The position numbers and the translations under genes were made by a program. Below the pieces are notes generated by a model that was given only the letters and a program-made list of their open reading frames with translations, searched no databases and had not been told where the DNA came from. A stretch of DNA of 64,000 bases, from positions 3,256 to 67,255 of the forward strand of contig LFSP01000049.1 in assembly GCA_001513145.1 (NCBI GenBank). Direction: 5' to 3'. Below are positions 45,372-54,120 of the stretch, piece by piece (position 1 is the stretch's first letter; each line of letters starts with the position of its first letter). Origin of the DNA: Clostridia bacterium DTU025. Lineage in GTDB: Bacteria; Bacillota; DTU025.

Positions 45372-45995
45372 GTGGCAACGAACGGTATTTTTTCGATTGT
45401 GAAGAAAGGTACGGCTCTGGTGGCCGCGGCGGTGTTGGTGCTGCTAGCGTCGCATGTCGCCTTGGCGCAGGTTCCTGCGGGCATGGATATTCCTGCAAAC
45501 CTTCCGAAGCTCGAAGGCCCCGTAGCCATCACCACCATCGGACAGGCTCCGGGGCTTGTTCAGGTGGGGCTACTGCTGAAGCAGCTGAAGGTTGACGTGT
45601 ACTCTGATGACTTCCTGGAAGCCAAGGACCTGGTGGGCAAGGGCTACAAGGTGCTCATCCTCAACATGGGGACTAGCCTCAAGGGCATGGGCGCCGCCGG
45701 TGTTGACCTCGACTCTGAGATCGCCAGGTGCGACCAACTGGTGGCGGAGGCTCGCAAGCAGGGAATGTTCATCATCGGGGCCCAGATCGAGGGCCTCAAG
45801 CGTAGGACCGACGAGTACGACGAGAGGTCGAACAAGGCGGTTACGGCCGTAGCCGACCTACTGCTGATCCGAAGCGAGATCGACCATGACAGCTTCTTCA
45901 CCAACGTGGCGAAGCAGAGGAACATCCCGATCATCAGGACCAAGGAGGCGCTGGACTTCAAGTACGCCCTCGGAGTCCTGTTCGGAGTCAACTAG
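45372..45995 (+). CDS. Exported small protein, DUF6305-like (B)
   Basis: 207 residues with a signal peptide (hydrophobic about 14-32, cleavage near LAQ). The domain parallels the protein at 36256: VAITTIGQAPG, VLILNMGTSLKGMGAAGV, D-x-D-S-E-I-A-R, MFIIGAQIEG, DSFFTNVAKQRNIP and a C-terminal LDFKYALGVLF. Function unknown. GTG 45372 has GGAGG 9 bases upstream. It is followed directly by permease B and a tiny two-helix protein, the order expected for binding protein, large permease, small permease. Confidence 0.75.
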   Translation: MATNGIFSIVKKGTALVAAAVLVLLASHVALAQVPAGMDIPANLPKLEGPVAITTIGQAPGLVQVGLLLKQLKVDVYSDDFLEAKDLVGKGYKVLILNMGTSLKGMGAAGVDLDSEIARCDQLVAEARKQGMFIIGAQIEGLKRRTDEYDERSNKAVTAVADLLLIRSEIDHDSFFTNVAKQRNIPIIRTKEALDFKYALGVLFGVN

Positions 45996-46032
45996 GTCCG
46001 AGTCTACTGCTTATTAGTGCTAGTGCGGTAAG

Positions 46033-47337
46033 GTGGTGCGGGAGTTGTTTTACCATGCAGGGCTTGTGCTGGCAGTGATGGCCGTGGGCTTCGCGGCTGG
46101 GATCCTGCTTCGCATGGGCACAGAGCTGTCAATCCTCATCGCCGCGCTGGCTGGGGCCCTGGCCCATGGGGCCGGGGTGCCGGTGCGGCACATCGTCGAG
46201 GGCACCTTCACGTACTTCGACGTAGTACTGATATTCATCACCGCGACGTACTTCATGAACTTGCTCAAGGAGTCAGGTGGGGTCAGCTACATCGTAAGGG
46301 GCATCATCCGCAGGTTCCACAGGTCCAGGTTCATGCTCCTTCTCCTCCTCACCATCGTGATGCTGGTGCCAGGAGCCCTGACGGGATCCGGCACCGTAAC
46401 TGTGTTGGTGGTCGGCTCCTTCGTAGCCACGGTGCTGCAGTACCTGGGGATCTCGGCGGATAGGATCGCCGCAATAGTCTTCCTGGGGGCTGCCATGAGC
46501 GCCGCCGCGCCGCCCATCAACTTGTGGGCGATGATGGCCGCAGCCGGATCAAACATGCCGTACGTGGGCTTCACGCTTCCGCTTGCGGTCATCTCGATAC
46601 TGGGCGCGCTCTTCTCCGTATTCTACCTCGGCTGGGGCGGCACACAGCGCAACATCGACCTGGACAAGGCCATGAAGGAGCTGCCGGAACCGCCCAAGGG
46701 CACGTCATGGCTGCACGTGGCAGTCCCGTTCGCCATCTTCTTCGGAATCGTGCTTGGCGGACGTCTGTGGCCGTACGACATGCCAGTGGTGGGACTTCCT
46801 CTGGCGTTCACGCTGTCTGCCCTGACGGTGATCGTGATGTCGCCCACCAGGCTGCCTGCGATGAAGATCCTCTCTCGCACCGTCGACGACCTCCTGCCCC
46901 TGGTGGGAACCGTCACTGTGGTGGGGGTTCTCGTCCAGATCATGGCCCTGTCAGGGGCGAGGGGTTTGATCTCCCTTTCGGTGGTGATCCTCCCCCTCAC
47001 CGTGTTGTTCGCGGTGCTGTGGGCGGTGCTGCCGATCTCTGAAGGGATCTTCCAGTACGCCTCGGCGCCCCTCCTTGGAGTGCCGCTGGTGTTCCTCTTC
47101 AACATGAAGGGCATCAACCCCATCATCGCGCTTTCGGGCATGGCCACCATATGGCCGCTGGGTGACTGCCTGCCTCCCACCGCCCCGGTGGGCCGCGCGG
47201 CGGTGATGACTGCCGGATTCAAAGGTGATTACAAGCAGTTCCTCGTCCGTCTCATAGTGCCGGCACTGTTCATCCTGGCGCTGGGCACTCTCTACATCAT
47301 CTTCGCCAGCGAACTCGGTTTCCTGGTGTGGGGCTAG
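46033..47337 (+). CDS. DctM-like large permease (B), ion transporter superfamily
   Basis: 434 residues, 10-12 hydrophobic segments, paralogous to permease A. Motifs: PGALTGSGTVTVLVVGSF, AAAPPINLWAMMAAAGSNMP and in the second half PISEGIFQYASAPLLGVPL. Candidate starts are GTG 46033, GTG 46036 and TTG 46045 after GGTAAGG. A 54-residue two-helix protein follows after 16 bp. Likely sodium- or proton-driven import of a hydrolysis product; ligand unknown. Confidence 0.82.
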   Translation: MVRELFYHAGLVLAVMAVGFAAGILLRMGTELSILIAALAGALAHGAGVPVRHIVEGTFTYFDVVLIFITATYFMNLLKESGGVSYIVRGIIRRFHRSRFMLLLLLTIVMLVPGALTGSGTVTVLVVGSFVATVLQYLGISADRIAAIVFLGAAMSAAAPPINLWAMMAAAGSNMPYVGFTLPLAVISILGALFSVFYLGWGGTQRNIDLDKAMKELPEPPKGTSWLHVAVPFAIFFGIVLGGRLWPYDMPVVGLPLAFTLSALTVIVMSPTRLPAMKILSRTVDDLLPLVGTVTVVGVLVQIMALSGARGLISLSVVILPLTVLFAVLWAVLPISEGIFQYASAPLLGVPLVFLFNMKGINPIIALSGMATIWPLGDCLPPTAPVGRAAVMTAGFKGDYKQFLVRLIVPALFILALGTLYIIFASELGFLVWG

Positions 47338-47353
47338 GGAGGAGGGCGTGACG

Positions 47354-47518
47354 ATGCAGACGGTGCAGACGGTCATCGGATTCCTCTACTACGTCATCGC
47401 CGCTGTGATCGGGCTTGTGATCATAGCGAACTTCATGCGCACGCGCGACGCGAAGAAGATGCTGCTTTACGCAGTGGTGCTCATCCCGTTCGTGCTGCGC
47501 GTGCTGCGGATCAAGTGA
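47354..47518 (+). CDS. 54-residue two-helix membrane protein (B)
   Basis: ATG 47354 lies 7 bases after GGAGGG. Two hydrophobic segments (about 6-26 and 38-50) flank a basic loop (MRTRDAKK), and the C-terminus reads VLRVLRIK. The second half resembles the 58-residue protein at 41251, and both follow a DctM-like permease gene. Below the usual size cut-off of gene callers, so probably missed in related genomes. No named family recognised. Confidence 0.8.
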   Translation: MQTVQTVIGFLYYVIAAVIGLVIIANFMRTRDAKKMLLYAVVLIPFVLRVLRIK

Positions 47519-47541
47519 ACCGGGAAGGAGGGGCATAGCAA

Positions 47542-48714
47542 ATGGCACAACCGAAACGCAGTCAGCTGACGATAAGGCTGGTTGTGGTGGCACTGTGGCT
47601 CGCCCTGGTGATCCCAGGCGGGATTCAGCTAGCCGCACACCGGAACTACAAGGAGACTATAGTCCTGGGCCCCGGGGTCACTGAAGTCCGCAAGCTCTCT
47701 GACTGGGCGCCCTACATCGAGGGAACAACCAACGACTGCAACATCTACGTGCTGGACTCCGGCGTGCCCGGCGGCACGATGCTGGTGATCGGGGGAACGC
47801 ACCCTGAAGAGCCGGCAGGGGTGTTGTCAGCGGTCACCATCGTGGAGAACGTGGTGCCTAAGGTCGGCAAGATACTGGTGGCCGTGCGCGCCAACAAGAG
47901 CGCGTCCACCGTCACCAGGCCTGGCGACGCGTACCCGCAGTTCTATACTATCCCCACGGATTTCGGCGACAGGAAGTTCAGGATGGGCGACAGGTGGTCA
48001 AACCCCCTGGACAGCTGGCCTGATCCTGAGGTATATGTGCACTATCCCTCCGGCCAGATGCTGGCCTACATGGACGTGCGGAACCTCAACCGCACCTGGC
48101 CTGGCAGGCCGGACGGCATGTTGACCGAGAGGACGACGCGGGCGTTCATCGACCTGATCAACGCCGAGAACGTGGATATATTCATCGACAACCACGAGGC
48201 CGAGCTGGAGTACTCGGTCATCAGCACCATAGTCGCCCACCAGGATGCGGCTGACATAGCGGCCATGGCCTCCATGATGCTGTCGGCCATGGAGTTCCCC
48301 ATGGGCATGGAGTACTCGCCGCTTCTGCTGCACGGCCTGTCCCACCGGGAGGTGGGCGACCATACAGACGCCCTCGCCCTGGAGATCGAGGTTCCAGAGC
48401 CGTTCCTCGACAGGGTGCGCGGCATCACAGACGAGGCTCTACTGCTTGAGGGCAAGGACGAGTTCGTGATGAGGGCAGGGAAGGCTGGCCTGCTGTACGA
48501 GAAGATCGACGAGAACGGCTGGCACATCGATGAGAGAGTCGGCCGCACCAACAGCACGATCAAGATGATCGTCGAGATGTACAACGAGTTCTATCCCGAC
48601 AGGCAGATCCAGTTCGAAGGCTTGCCCACGCGCGACGAGGTCGTTGCCTACGGAGTTGGGAGATACCTGCTCAACCCGGCTCAGGTTGGAGCAAATAGGG
48701 TGGTGCAGGACTAG
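47542..48714 (+). CDS. Exported succinylglutamate desuccinylase/aspartoacylase-like M14 protein (3)
   Basis: 390 residues. N-terminal anchor or uncleaved signal (about 10-32). Zinc ligands H87 and E90 (GGTHPEEPAG) and H218 (DNHEAE) have the same 131-residue spacing as in the two paralogues; GLSHREVGDHT is also kept, while the ES/TPNP motif is changed to EIEVPEP. The C-terminus is longer. ATG 47542 after GGGAAGGAGG. Lies between permease B/tiny protein and two C69 genes. Confidence 0.82.
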   Translation: MAQPKRSQLTIRLVVVALWLALVIPGGIQLAAHRNYKETIVLGPGVTEVRKLSDWAPYIEGTTNDCNIYVLDSGVPGGTMLVIGGTHPEEPAGVLSAVTIVENVVPKVGKILVAVRANKSASTVTRPGDAYPQFYTIPTDFGDRKFRMGDRWSNPLDSWPDPEVYVHYPSGQMLAYMDVRNLNRTWPGRPDGMLTERTTRAFIDLINAENVDIFIDNHEAELEYSVISTIVAHQDAADIAAMASMMLSAMEFPMGMEYSPLLLHGLSHREVGDHTDALALEIEVPEPFLDRVRGITDEALLLEGKDEFVMRAGKAGLLYEKIDENGWHIDERVGRTNSTIKMIVEMYNEFYPDRQIQFEGLPTRDEVVAYGVGRYLLNPAQVGANRVVQD

Positions 48715-48774
48715 GGGCGCCAGCCTCTGGGACCAGCCGCCCGCAAGAAGCAGCGAAAGAAGGAGGACTCACGC

Positions 48775-50433
48775 GTGAAGAAGAGACTGGCAAGCGTTGT
48801 CGGGATCGCGCTTCTGGCGACACTTCTGGTGGCGCCGCAGCTTGTGCAGGCGTGCACGTCGATCCCGGTGTCGGCCGGCGCGTCGGCTGATGGCTCAGTC
48901 ATGACCACGCACACCGACGACTCGGGCACCGATACGATGCTCGTCTACGTGGTGCCGGCGGCAGACTGGCCGGAGGGCTCGATGAGGCCTGTGCGCCGGA
49001 ACACGGACTACGATCCATACGCGCAGCGTCGTTACCCCGTCACCGTGGTGGGCGAGATCCCCCAGGTGCCTCACACCTACGCGTACATCAACTCCTCTTA
49101 CCCATTCCAGAACGAGAAGCAGGTGGGAATGGGTGAGACCACCATCGGCGGCAGGCGCGAGCTGAACAACTCCGCCGGCTGGTTTGACCTGGTGGAACTC
49201 ATGAGGATCGGCCTTGAGAGGGCATCCACTGCCCGCGAGGCCATCCAGATCATGGGCTCGCTGGCTGAGAAGTACGGCTACGGCATCGGCGGCGAGTGCC
49301 TCACCGTGATCGACCCGAAAGAAGCGTGGCTCTTCGAGATCTGGGGCCCCGGCGTGTTCTGGACCCCTGACAGCGGCGAGCCTGGAGCGGTGTGGGTCGC
49401 CCAGAGGATACCCGAGGGCGAGGTCGGCGTGTCGGCCAACAGGAGCCGCATCGGCGCCATCAACCTCGATGACACCGATCACTTCATGGCGTCGTCCAAC
49501 ATCTACACCCTGGCCCAGGAGTACGGCTGGTGGGATCCGGATTCGGGCGAGGAGTTCAAGGTGTACGAAACCTACGGCTACAAGGCCCATTCTGCCTACA
49601 ACTCCAGGCGTGAGTGGAGAGTGCTGAGCCTCCTGGCGCCGTCGCTGAACCTGGATCCGGAGGCTGAGAGGTATCCGTTCTCGGTGAAGCCTGACAAGCC
49701 CGTCACGCCTCAGGACCTCATGAGGATCAACCGCGACGTCTACGAGGGCACCCCGTACGACCTCACTGCGGGCCTGGCGGCAGGGCCTTTCGGCACCCCG
49801 AACCGTTACCCCACTTCCGGCAGTGCCAACCCTCCGGGAAGCTCTGGCTGGGAGCGCGCCATCTCCATGTTCCGCGCGGTCTACTCCACCGTGGTGGTTG
49901 CCAGGGATGGCATGCCTGACATGATAGGCGGAATGACCTGGTTCGGCTATGATGCGCCTCACTCCACGTGCTACGTGCCGATCTACTGCGGCGTGTCGTA
50001 CCTGCCTGAATCCTTCAACAAGGGCATGAGGGGCGGCAGCTACGACGTGTTCTCCAGGGAGTCGGCGTACTGGGCGTTCAACTTCGTGTCCAACTTCGCA
50101 GACCTCAAGTTCAGCTACATGATAGAGGACATCAAAGCAGTGAGAGACCCGTTCGAGGCCGAGTTCTTCCAGCTGCAGCCGGCGATCGAGAACGCCGCCC
50201 TGATGCTGTACGAACAGGACCCCGAGGCGGCAAGGCTGTTCCTCACCAACTACACCAACAACCAGGCAAACCGGGTTGTTGACGCATACTGGAAGCTCGC
50301 CAGCCTGCTGGCAGGCAGGTACTGCGACGGGTATGTGTACGGAATCGATGAGTACGAGATGAGGACCGTTGGCTATCCGGAGTGGTGGCTCGAGGCGGTA
50401 GGTTTCGGCCTGAGCACCATTCCGAAGGAATAA
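48775..50433 (+). CDS. Exported C69-family dipeptidase (2)
   Basis: 552 residues. Signal peptide 1-26 (…LVQA) followed by nucleophile C27 in CTSIPVSAGASADG, so signal peptidase should unmask the active enzyme. Family marks: GMGETTIGGRREL, AREAIQIMGSLAEKYGY, GGECLTVIDPKEAW, VGVSANRSRIG, and SRREWRVLSLLAPSL. Likely hydrolyses dipeptides outside the membrane. GTG 48775 with AAGGAGG upstream. Followed 25 bp later by another C69 gene, an evident tandem duplication. Confidence 0.92.
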   Translation: MKKRLASVVGIALLATLLVAPQLVQACTSIPVSAGASADGSVMTTHTDDSGTDTMLVYVVPAADWPEGSMRPVRRNTDYDPYAQRRYPVTVVGEIPQVPHTYAYINSSYPFQNEKQVGMGETTIGGRRELNNSAGWFDLVELMRIGLERASTAREAIQIMGSLAEKYGYGIGGECLTVIDPKEAWLFEIWGPGVFWTPDSGEPGAVWVAQRIPEGEVGVSANRSRIGAINLDDTDHFMASSNIYTLAQEYGWWDPDSGEEFKVYETYGYKAHSAYNSRREWRVLSLLAPSLNLDPEAERYPFSVKPDKPVTPQDLMRINRDVYEGTPYDLTAGLAAGPFGTPNRYPTSGSANPPGSSGWERAISMFRAVYSTVVVARDGMPDMIGGMTWFGYDAPHSTCYVPIYCGVSYLPESFNKGMRGGSYDVFSRESAYWAFNFVSNFADLKFSYMIEDIKAVRDPFEAEFFQLQPAIENAALMLYEQDPEAARLFLTNYTNNQANRVVDAYWKLASLLAGRYCDGYVYGIDEYEMRTVGYPEWWLEAVGFGLSTIPKE

Positions 50434-50458
50434 CGAGAAGACAAGGAGGAAAGACAGC

Positions 50459-52039
50459 ATGAATCGGAACACGAAGAGGTCACGTCTGGCGATCGCAATC
50501 ATCGCTGCCGTAACCGCGCTGCTGGCCATAGCAGCACCCTCGTTCGCGTGCACGTCCATCGTGGTGGGCAAGGACGCGTCGGTTGACGGTTCGGTAATGA
50601 CCACACACACCTGCGACGGCACCTACGAGTTCAGGATCACTCTAGTTCCCGCTCAGGACTGGGAAGAGGGAGCCATGAGGCCCGTCTACAAGGGCGGAGG
50701 CTCCGGTGCTCACGTTCAGAACAAGCAGCAGGTGGGCGAGATCCCGCAGGTGGCGCACACCTATGCTTACTGGGACATCGCGTACCCCTTCGCCAACGAG
50801 AACCAGGTGATGATGGGCGAGACCACCATCGGCGGTAACCGCGAGCTCCGCAACGGCGACGGCATGTTCGAGATCTGGGAGCTGCAGCGCATCGGTCTCG
50901 AGCGCGCCACCACTGCCCGTGAGGCCATCAAGATCATGGGCGAGATCGCTGAGAAGTACGGATACGGCGACTCCGGCGAGTGCCTCACCGTCATCGACGG
51001 CAACGAGGCCTGGTTCTTCGAGATCTACGGCGCAGGCCCGTTCGAGATCGGCGCCGTCTGGGCCGCCCAGCGCGTGCCGGACGACGAGATCGGCGTTTCC
51101 GCGAACCGCGCCAGGATCGGCGAGATCAGGACCGACGATCCCGACAACTTCATGTACTCCGAGAACATCTTCCAGGTAGCGAAGGACTTCGGCTGGTGGG
51201 ACGAGTCCCAGGGCCCGCTGCACTTCGCGAAGGTCTACGGCTGGAAGGACTCCGTCTACAACACCCGCCGCGAGTGGCGCGTGCTGGATCTGCTGGCTCC
51301 GTCCCTCGGGCTGGATCCCTGGGCTGTCGATTACCCGTTCTCTGTGAAGCCTGACAAGAAGGTCAGCGCTGCGGACCTCATGGCCATCAAGCGCGACCAC
51401 TATGAGGGCACCGAGTTCGACCTCACCAAGGGCCTCGCAGCTGGTCCGTTCGGCAACCCCAACAGGTACGCCACCCCCGCCAGACTCGGCGAGTGGGAGC
51501 GCGCCATCTCCATGTTCCGCTGCTCGTACGTGGTGGTCATGCAGGCTCGCGGCTGGATGCCCGCTGAGATCGGTGGAGTCATCTGGTTCGGCGAGGATGC
51601 GCCGCACAGCACCTGCTACGTGCCGTTCTACTGCGGTCAGGATTCCGTTCCTGAGTCCTTTGCCAGGGGCAGCCGCGCGGTGCTTGACGACTGTGCATGG
51701 TGGGCGTTCAACTACGTCAGCAACATCGCTGACCTGAAGTACTCCTACATGATCGAGGACATCAAGGCCCTGTACACCAAGTTCGAGACCGAGGCTCTGG
51801 CGATGCAGCCTGCAGTGGAGCAGGCAGCGCTTGACCTCTACAAGGTCGATCCCGATCTGGCCATGGCGTTCCTGACCAACTACACCAACGCCCATGCCCA
51901 GAAGGTAGTCGACGCTTGGTGGAAGCTGGCCGATGACCTGATGGTCAAGTACCAGGATGGCTACGTGGACCTCAAGACCGTGGGCTATCCTGATGAGTGG
52001 CTGATGGACGTCGGCTTCGGCTTCATCACCAGGGACTAG
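50459..52039 (+). CDS. Exported C69-family dipeptidase (3)
   Basis: 526 residues. Signal peptide 1-30 (ending SFA) then C31 in CTSIVVGKDASVDG. The core is close to the tandem neighbour at 48775 (MMGETTIGGNREL, AREAIKIMGEIAEKYGY, GECLTVID, GVSANRARIG, TRREWRVLDLLAPSL). Third C69 enzyme of the island and last gene of the plus-strand block, ended by a strong terminator. Differences between the three copies in the region after residue 60 suggest different dipeptide preference. Confidence 0.92.
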   Translation: MNRNTKRSRLAIAIIAAVTALLAIAAPSFACTSIVVGKDASVDGSVMTTHTCDGTYEFRITLVPAQDWEEGAMRPVYKGGGSGAHVQNKQQVGEIPQVAHTYAYWDIAYPFANENQVMMGETTIGGNRELRNGDGMFEIWELQRIGLERATTAREAIKIMGEIAEKYGYGDSGECLTVIDGNEAWFFEIYGAGPFEIGAVWAAQRVPDDEIGVSANRARIGEIRTDDPDNFMYSENIFQVAKDFGWWDESQGPLHFAKVYGWKDSVYNTRREWRVLDLLAPSLGLDPWAVDYPFSVKPDKKVSAADLMAIKRDHYEGTEFDLTKGLAAGPFGNPNRYATPARLGEWERAISMFRCSYVVVMQARGWMPAEIGGVIWFGEDAPHSTCYVPFYCGQDSVPESFARGSRAVLDDCAWWAFNYVSNIADLKYSYMIEDIKALYTKFETEALAMQPAVEQAALDLYKVDPDLAMAFLTNYTNAHAQKVVDAWWKLADDLMVKYQDGYVDLKTVGYPDEWLMDVGFGFITRD

Positions 52040-52068
52040 CACACGCGCGGATTACGCAGGTCCTGTGA

Positions 52069-52145
52069 CACAGCCATTGCGGCTGTGGTAGCTAACGGTT
52101 GGTGCGGGCGGAACCCCCTCAGGTTCCGCCCGCACCTTTCGTTTG
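52069..52145 (+). terminator. Double-hairpin terminator ending the hydrolase/transport island
   Basis: First stem CACAGCC/GGCTGTG (52069-52087); second, perfect 15-bp stem GGTGCGGGCGGAACC (52101-52115) with GGTTCCGCCCGCACC (52122-52136), followed by TTTCGTTT. Confidence 0.9.
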
Positions 52146-52604
52146 GCGTCCAAGATACTCATTTCTGAGCGTTGATTCATCTCAGACCTACACGGGTGTG
52201 GTACCGAACAGAATCGGGACTACACGAATGAGATTCGTGCGGATTCGGCACGCCTCCGTCGCACCAAGGGAGAATAAAGCTGGCGCCTTGGCCGTAGCGC
52301 CGTCCAATGGCACGGCCTCTAGCTGCTGTTTTCATGCTCGCGTCCTGATGCCCTAGCGCTGCCACGTCTCGGCAAGGAGGCGTGCCGACAACGATGCTCA
52401 TTTGCGTGAGTCCGTTGGCATATTGCGGCCCATTGGCGTCAGTCTCACCAATTCTAGTGCTCAGAAACGAGACTTTCACCGCCACCTGCGACCGGATCTT
52501 CAACGCACTATTGGAAACCCCCTCCCGATGTGGAGGGGGTCTCCGTCTTGCACCTGCAACGGACAACGGAGTGTGGGCCCGGCAGCGGCGTGCGCTGAAG
52601 GAGG
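52146..52604. other. Gene-free convergent region
   Basis: About 460 bases between the C69 operon and metQ. It holds a small hairpin (CACGAAT/ATTCGTG, 52223-52239) and the metQ terminator at 52515-52540. Open frames here run antisense into metQ and lack gene-like features. Confidence 0.5.
52515..52540 (-). terminator. Terminator of the methionine transporter operon
   Basis: ACCCCCTCC (52517-52525), loop CGATGT, GGAGGGGGT (52532-52540); on the minus strand the stem is followed by TTTCC. It lies 65 bp after metQ. Confidence 0.75.
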
Positions 52605-53414
52605 CTAGAAGCCGGGTACCAGCGACCCCGGGTACTTGCTCTCCACGTACCTCACCACGGCCTCGGACTGATACGCCTCGACCAGATCCAGCAGGGCGGG
52701 GTCGTTTTCGCGGCCAGCCTTCACGGCCAGGATGTTGACCCAGGGGGAGTCGGCCCTCTCCAGGAATACCGCGTCGCGGGCGGGCACGTAGCCCGCCTCC
52801 ATGGCGTAGTTGGTGTTGATGAACGCCAGGTCCACGTCGTCGAGGGCCCTGGGGATCTGGGCCGCTTCCAACTCCACGATCCTCAGCCCCAGGGGGTTCG
52901 AGACGATATCGAAGACTGTGGCTTTCCATCCGACGCCATCCTGCAGCTTGATCAGGCCTGCAGTCTCCAGTAGCACTAATGCGCGGCCCCCGTTTGAGGG
53001 ATCGTTGGGGATCGCCACCGTTGCGCCTCGGCGCAACTCGGAGATGGAGGCGATCCGCTTGGAGTAGGCGCCCATGGGGAAGATGAAGGTGTTGCCTATC
53101 TTCACGAGGTTCACCTTTCTGTCTGCGCAGAACTGTTCGAGAAACGGGTAGTGCTGATAGCTGTTGACGTCCAGCTCGCCTTCGGCCAGGGCGACGTTGG
53201 GGTTGATGTAGTCGGAGAAGACGATGATCTTCAGGGTGTAGCCCTTTGCCTCGTATATGGGCTTCACCACCTCGGCAAGCTCCTCGTGGACCCCTGGGGT
53301 GACGCCCAGCACGATGGTTCGTGGCTGCGCCGACGCAGCCGCAGCCATGGAGCACATGGTCGACACCACCGCCAGCGCCAGGCAGAGTGCGAGTGCCTTG
53401 TTCATCTTCCTCAT
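52605..53414 (-). CDS. metQ: Methionine ABC transporter substrate-binding protein (MetQ/NlpA family)
   Basis: 269 residues, signal peptide about 1-28; a cysteine at 21 is not in a good lipobox, so lipid anchoring is uncertain. NlpA-family features: IVLGVTPGVHEELAEVVKPIYEAKG (core described by position 33-57), NVALAEGELDVNSYQHYPFL, and AIPNDPSNGGRAL. Captures methionine outside the cell. ATG 53414 with AAGGAGG about 9 bases upstream. Last gene of the metN-metI-metQ operon, whose T-box leader supports the methionine assignment. Confidence 0.93.
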   Translation of the reverse strand: MRKMNKALALCLALAVVSTMCSMAAAASAQPRTIVLGVTPGVHEELAEVVKPIYEAKGYTLKIIVFSDYINPNVALAEGELDVNSYQHYPFLEQFCADRKVNLVKIGNTFIFPMGAYSKRIASISELRRGATVAIPNDPSNGGRALVLLETAGLIKLQDGVGWKATVFDIVSNPLGLRIVELEAAQIPRALDDVDLAFINTNYAMEAGYVPARDAVFLERADSPWVNILAVKAGRENDPALLDLVEAYQSEAVVRYVESKYPGSLVPGF

Positions 53415-53448
53415 GTGCCTACAGCCTCCTTTGCTCTTGATCTCTGGG

Positions 53449-54120
53449 CTATCTCCTGCGGTCGATCGCCGACGCCAGCGCGTGCCCGGCCCACTGGATC
53501 AGCTGCACCAGGGCTATGAGCACGGCCACGGTTGCCAACATGACGTCTGTGCGGAACCGCTGGTATCCGTACCTTATGGCCAGGTCCCCGAGGCCTCCGC
53601 CGCCCACGGCGCCCGCCATGGCGGAGAAGTTCACCAGGCTCACCAGGGTCAGAGTGAAGCCCATCACCAGCGATGGAAGGGCCTCGGGGAACATCACCCT
53701 GAACACCACCTGCGACGGGCTGGCCCCCATCACCAGCGCCGCCTCCACCACGCCCCTGTCCACCTCCCGCAGGGAGCTCTCCACCACCCGCGCCGCGAAG
53801 GGGATGGCGCCAACGCTGAGGGGGACTATGGCGGCTCGCGTGCCAATGCTGGTGCCCATTATCATGCGGGTGAACGGGATGATCGCCACCATGAGCACCA
53901 GGAAAGGAAGCGACCGGCCAACGTTCACTATGAGGGACAGTATCTGGTCGAGGCGCAGCCGCCTGTTGATGGGCCAGTCCCGGCCAAGCGCCGGGTCGGA
54001 GAAGAACGTAAGGCCCGCCCCCACCAGGGTGCCAAGAATTATCGACACGGCGCCGGAGGCGCCGACCATGAGCAGTGTCTCCAGGAGGCCATTTGTGACA
54101 AGCCGTGTAAGCACTTTCAT
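53449..54120 (-). CDS. metI: Methionine ABC transporter permease
   Basis: About 223 residues, five to six transmembrane helices. MetI-type motifs: N-terminal NGLLETLLMVG, LSLIVNVGRSLPFLVLMVAI and the EAA loop GASPSQVVFRVMFPEALPS, with AGAVGGGGLGDLAIRYGYQRF near the end. The ATG at 54120 overlaps the metN stop as TGATG with GGAG 5 bases upstream; an ATG at 54129 is also in frame. Forms the channel for MetQ and MetN. Confidence 0.94.
   Translation of the reverse strand: MKVLTRLVTNGLLETLLMVGASGAVSIILGTLVGAGLTFFSDPALGRDWPINRRLRLDQILSLIVNVGRSLPFLVLMVAIIPFTRMIMGTSIGTRAAIVPLSVGAIPFAARVVESSLREVDRGVVEAALVMGASPSQVVFRVMFPEALPSLVMGFTLTLVSLVNFSAMAGAVGGGGLGDLAIRYGYQRFRTDVMLATVAVLIALVQLIQWAGHALASAIDRRR

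Noticed and set aside
48895-50622. Long minus-strand open frame (575 codons) opposite the second C69 gene
   Set aside because: Shadow of the C69 coding frame; no signal peptide, motifs or ribosome binding site.
52190-52215. GGGTGTGGTACCGAAC resembling a T-box core
   Set aside because: No terminator/antiterminator pair, no Stem I features and no gene downstream on that strand; the real T-box is on the minus strand at 54885-55226.
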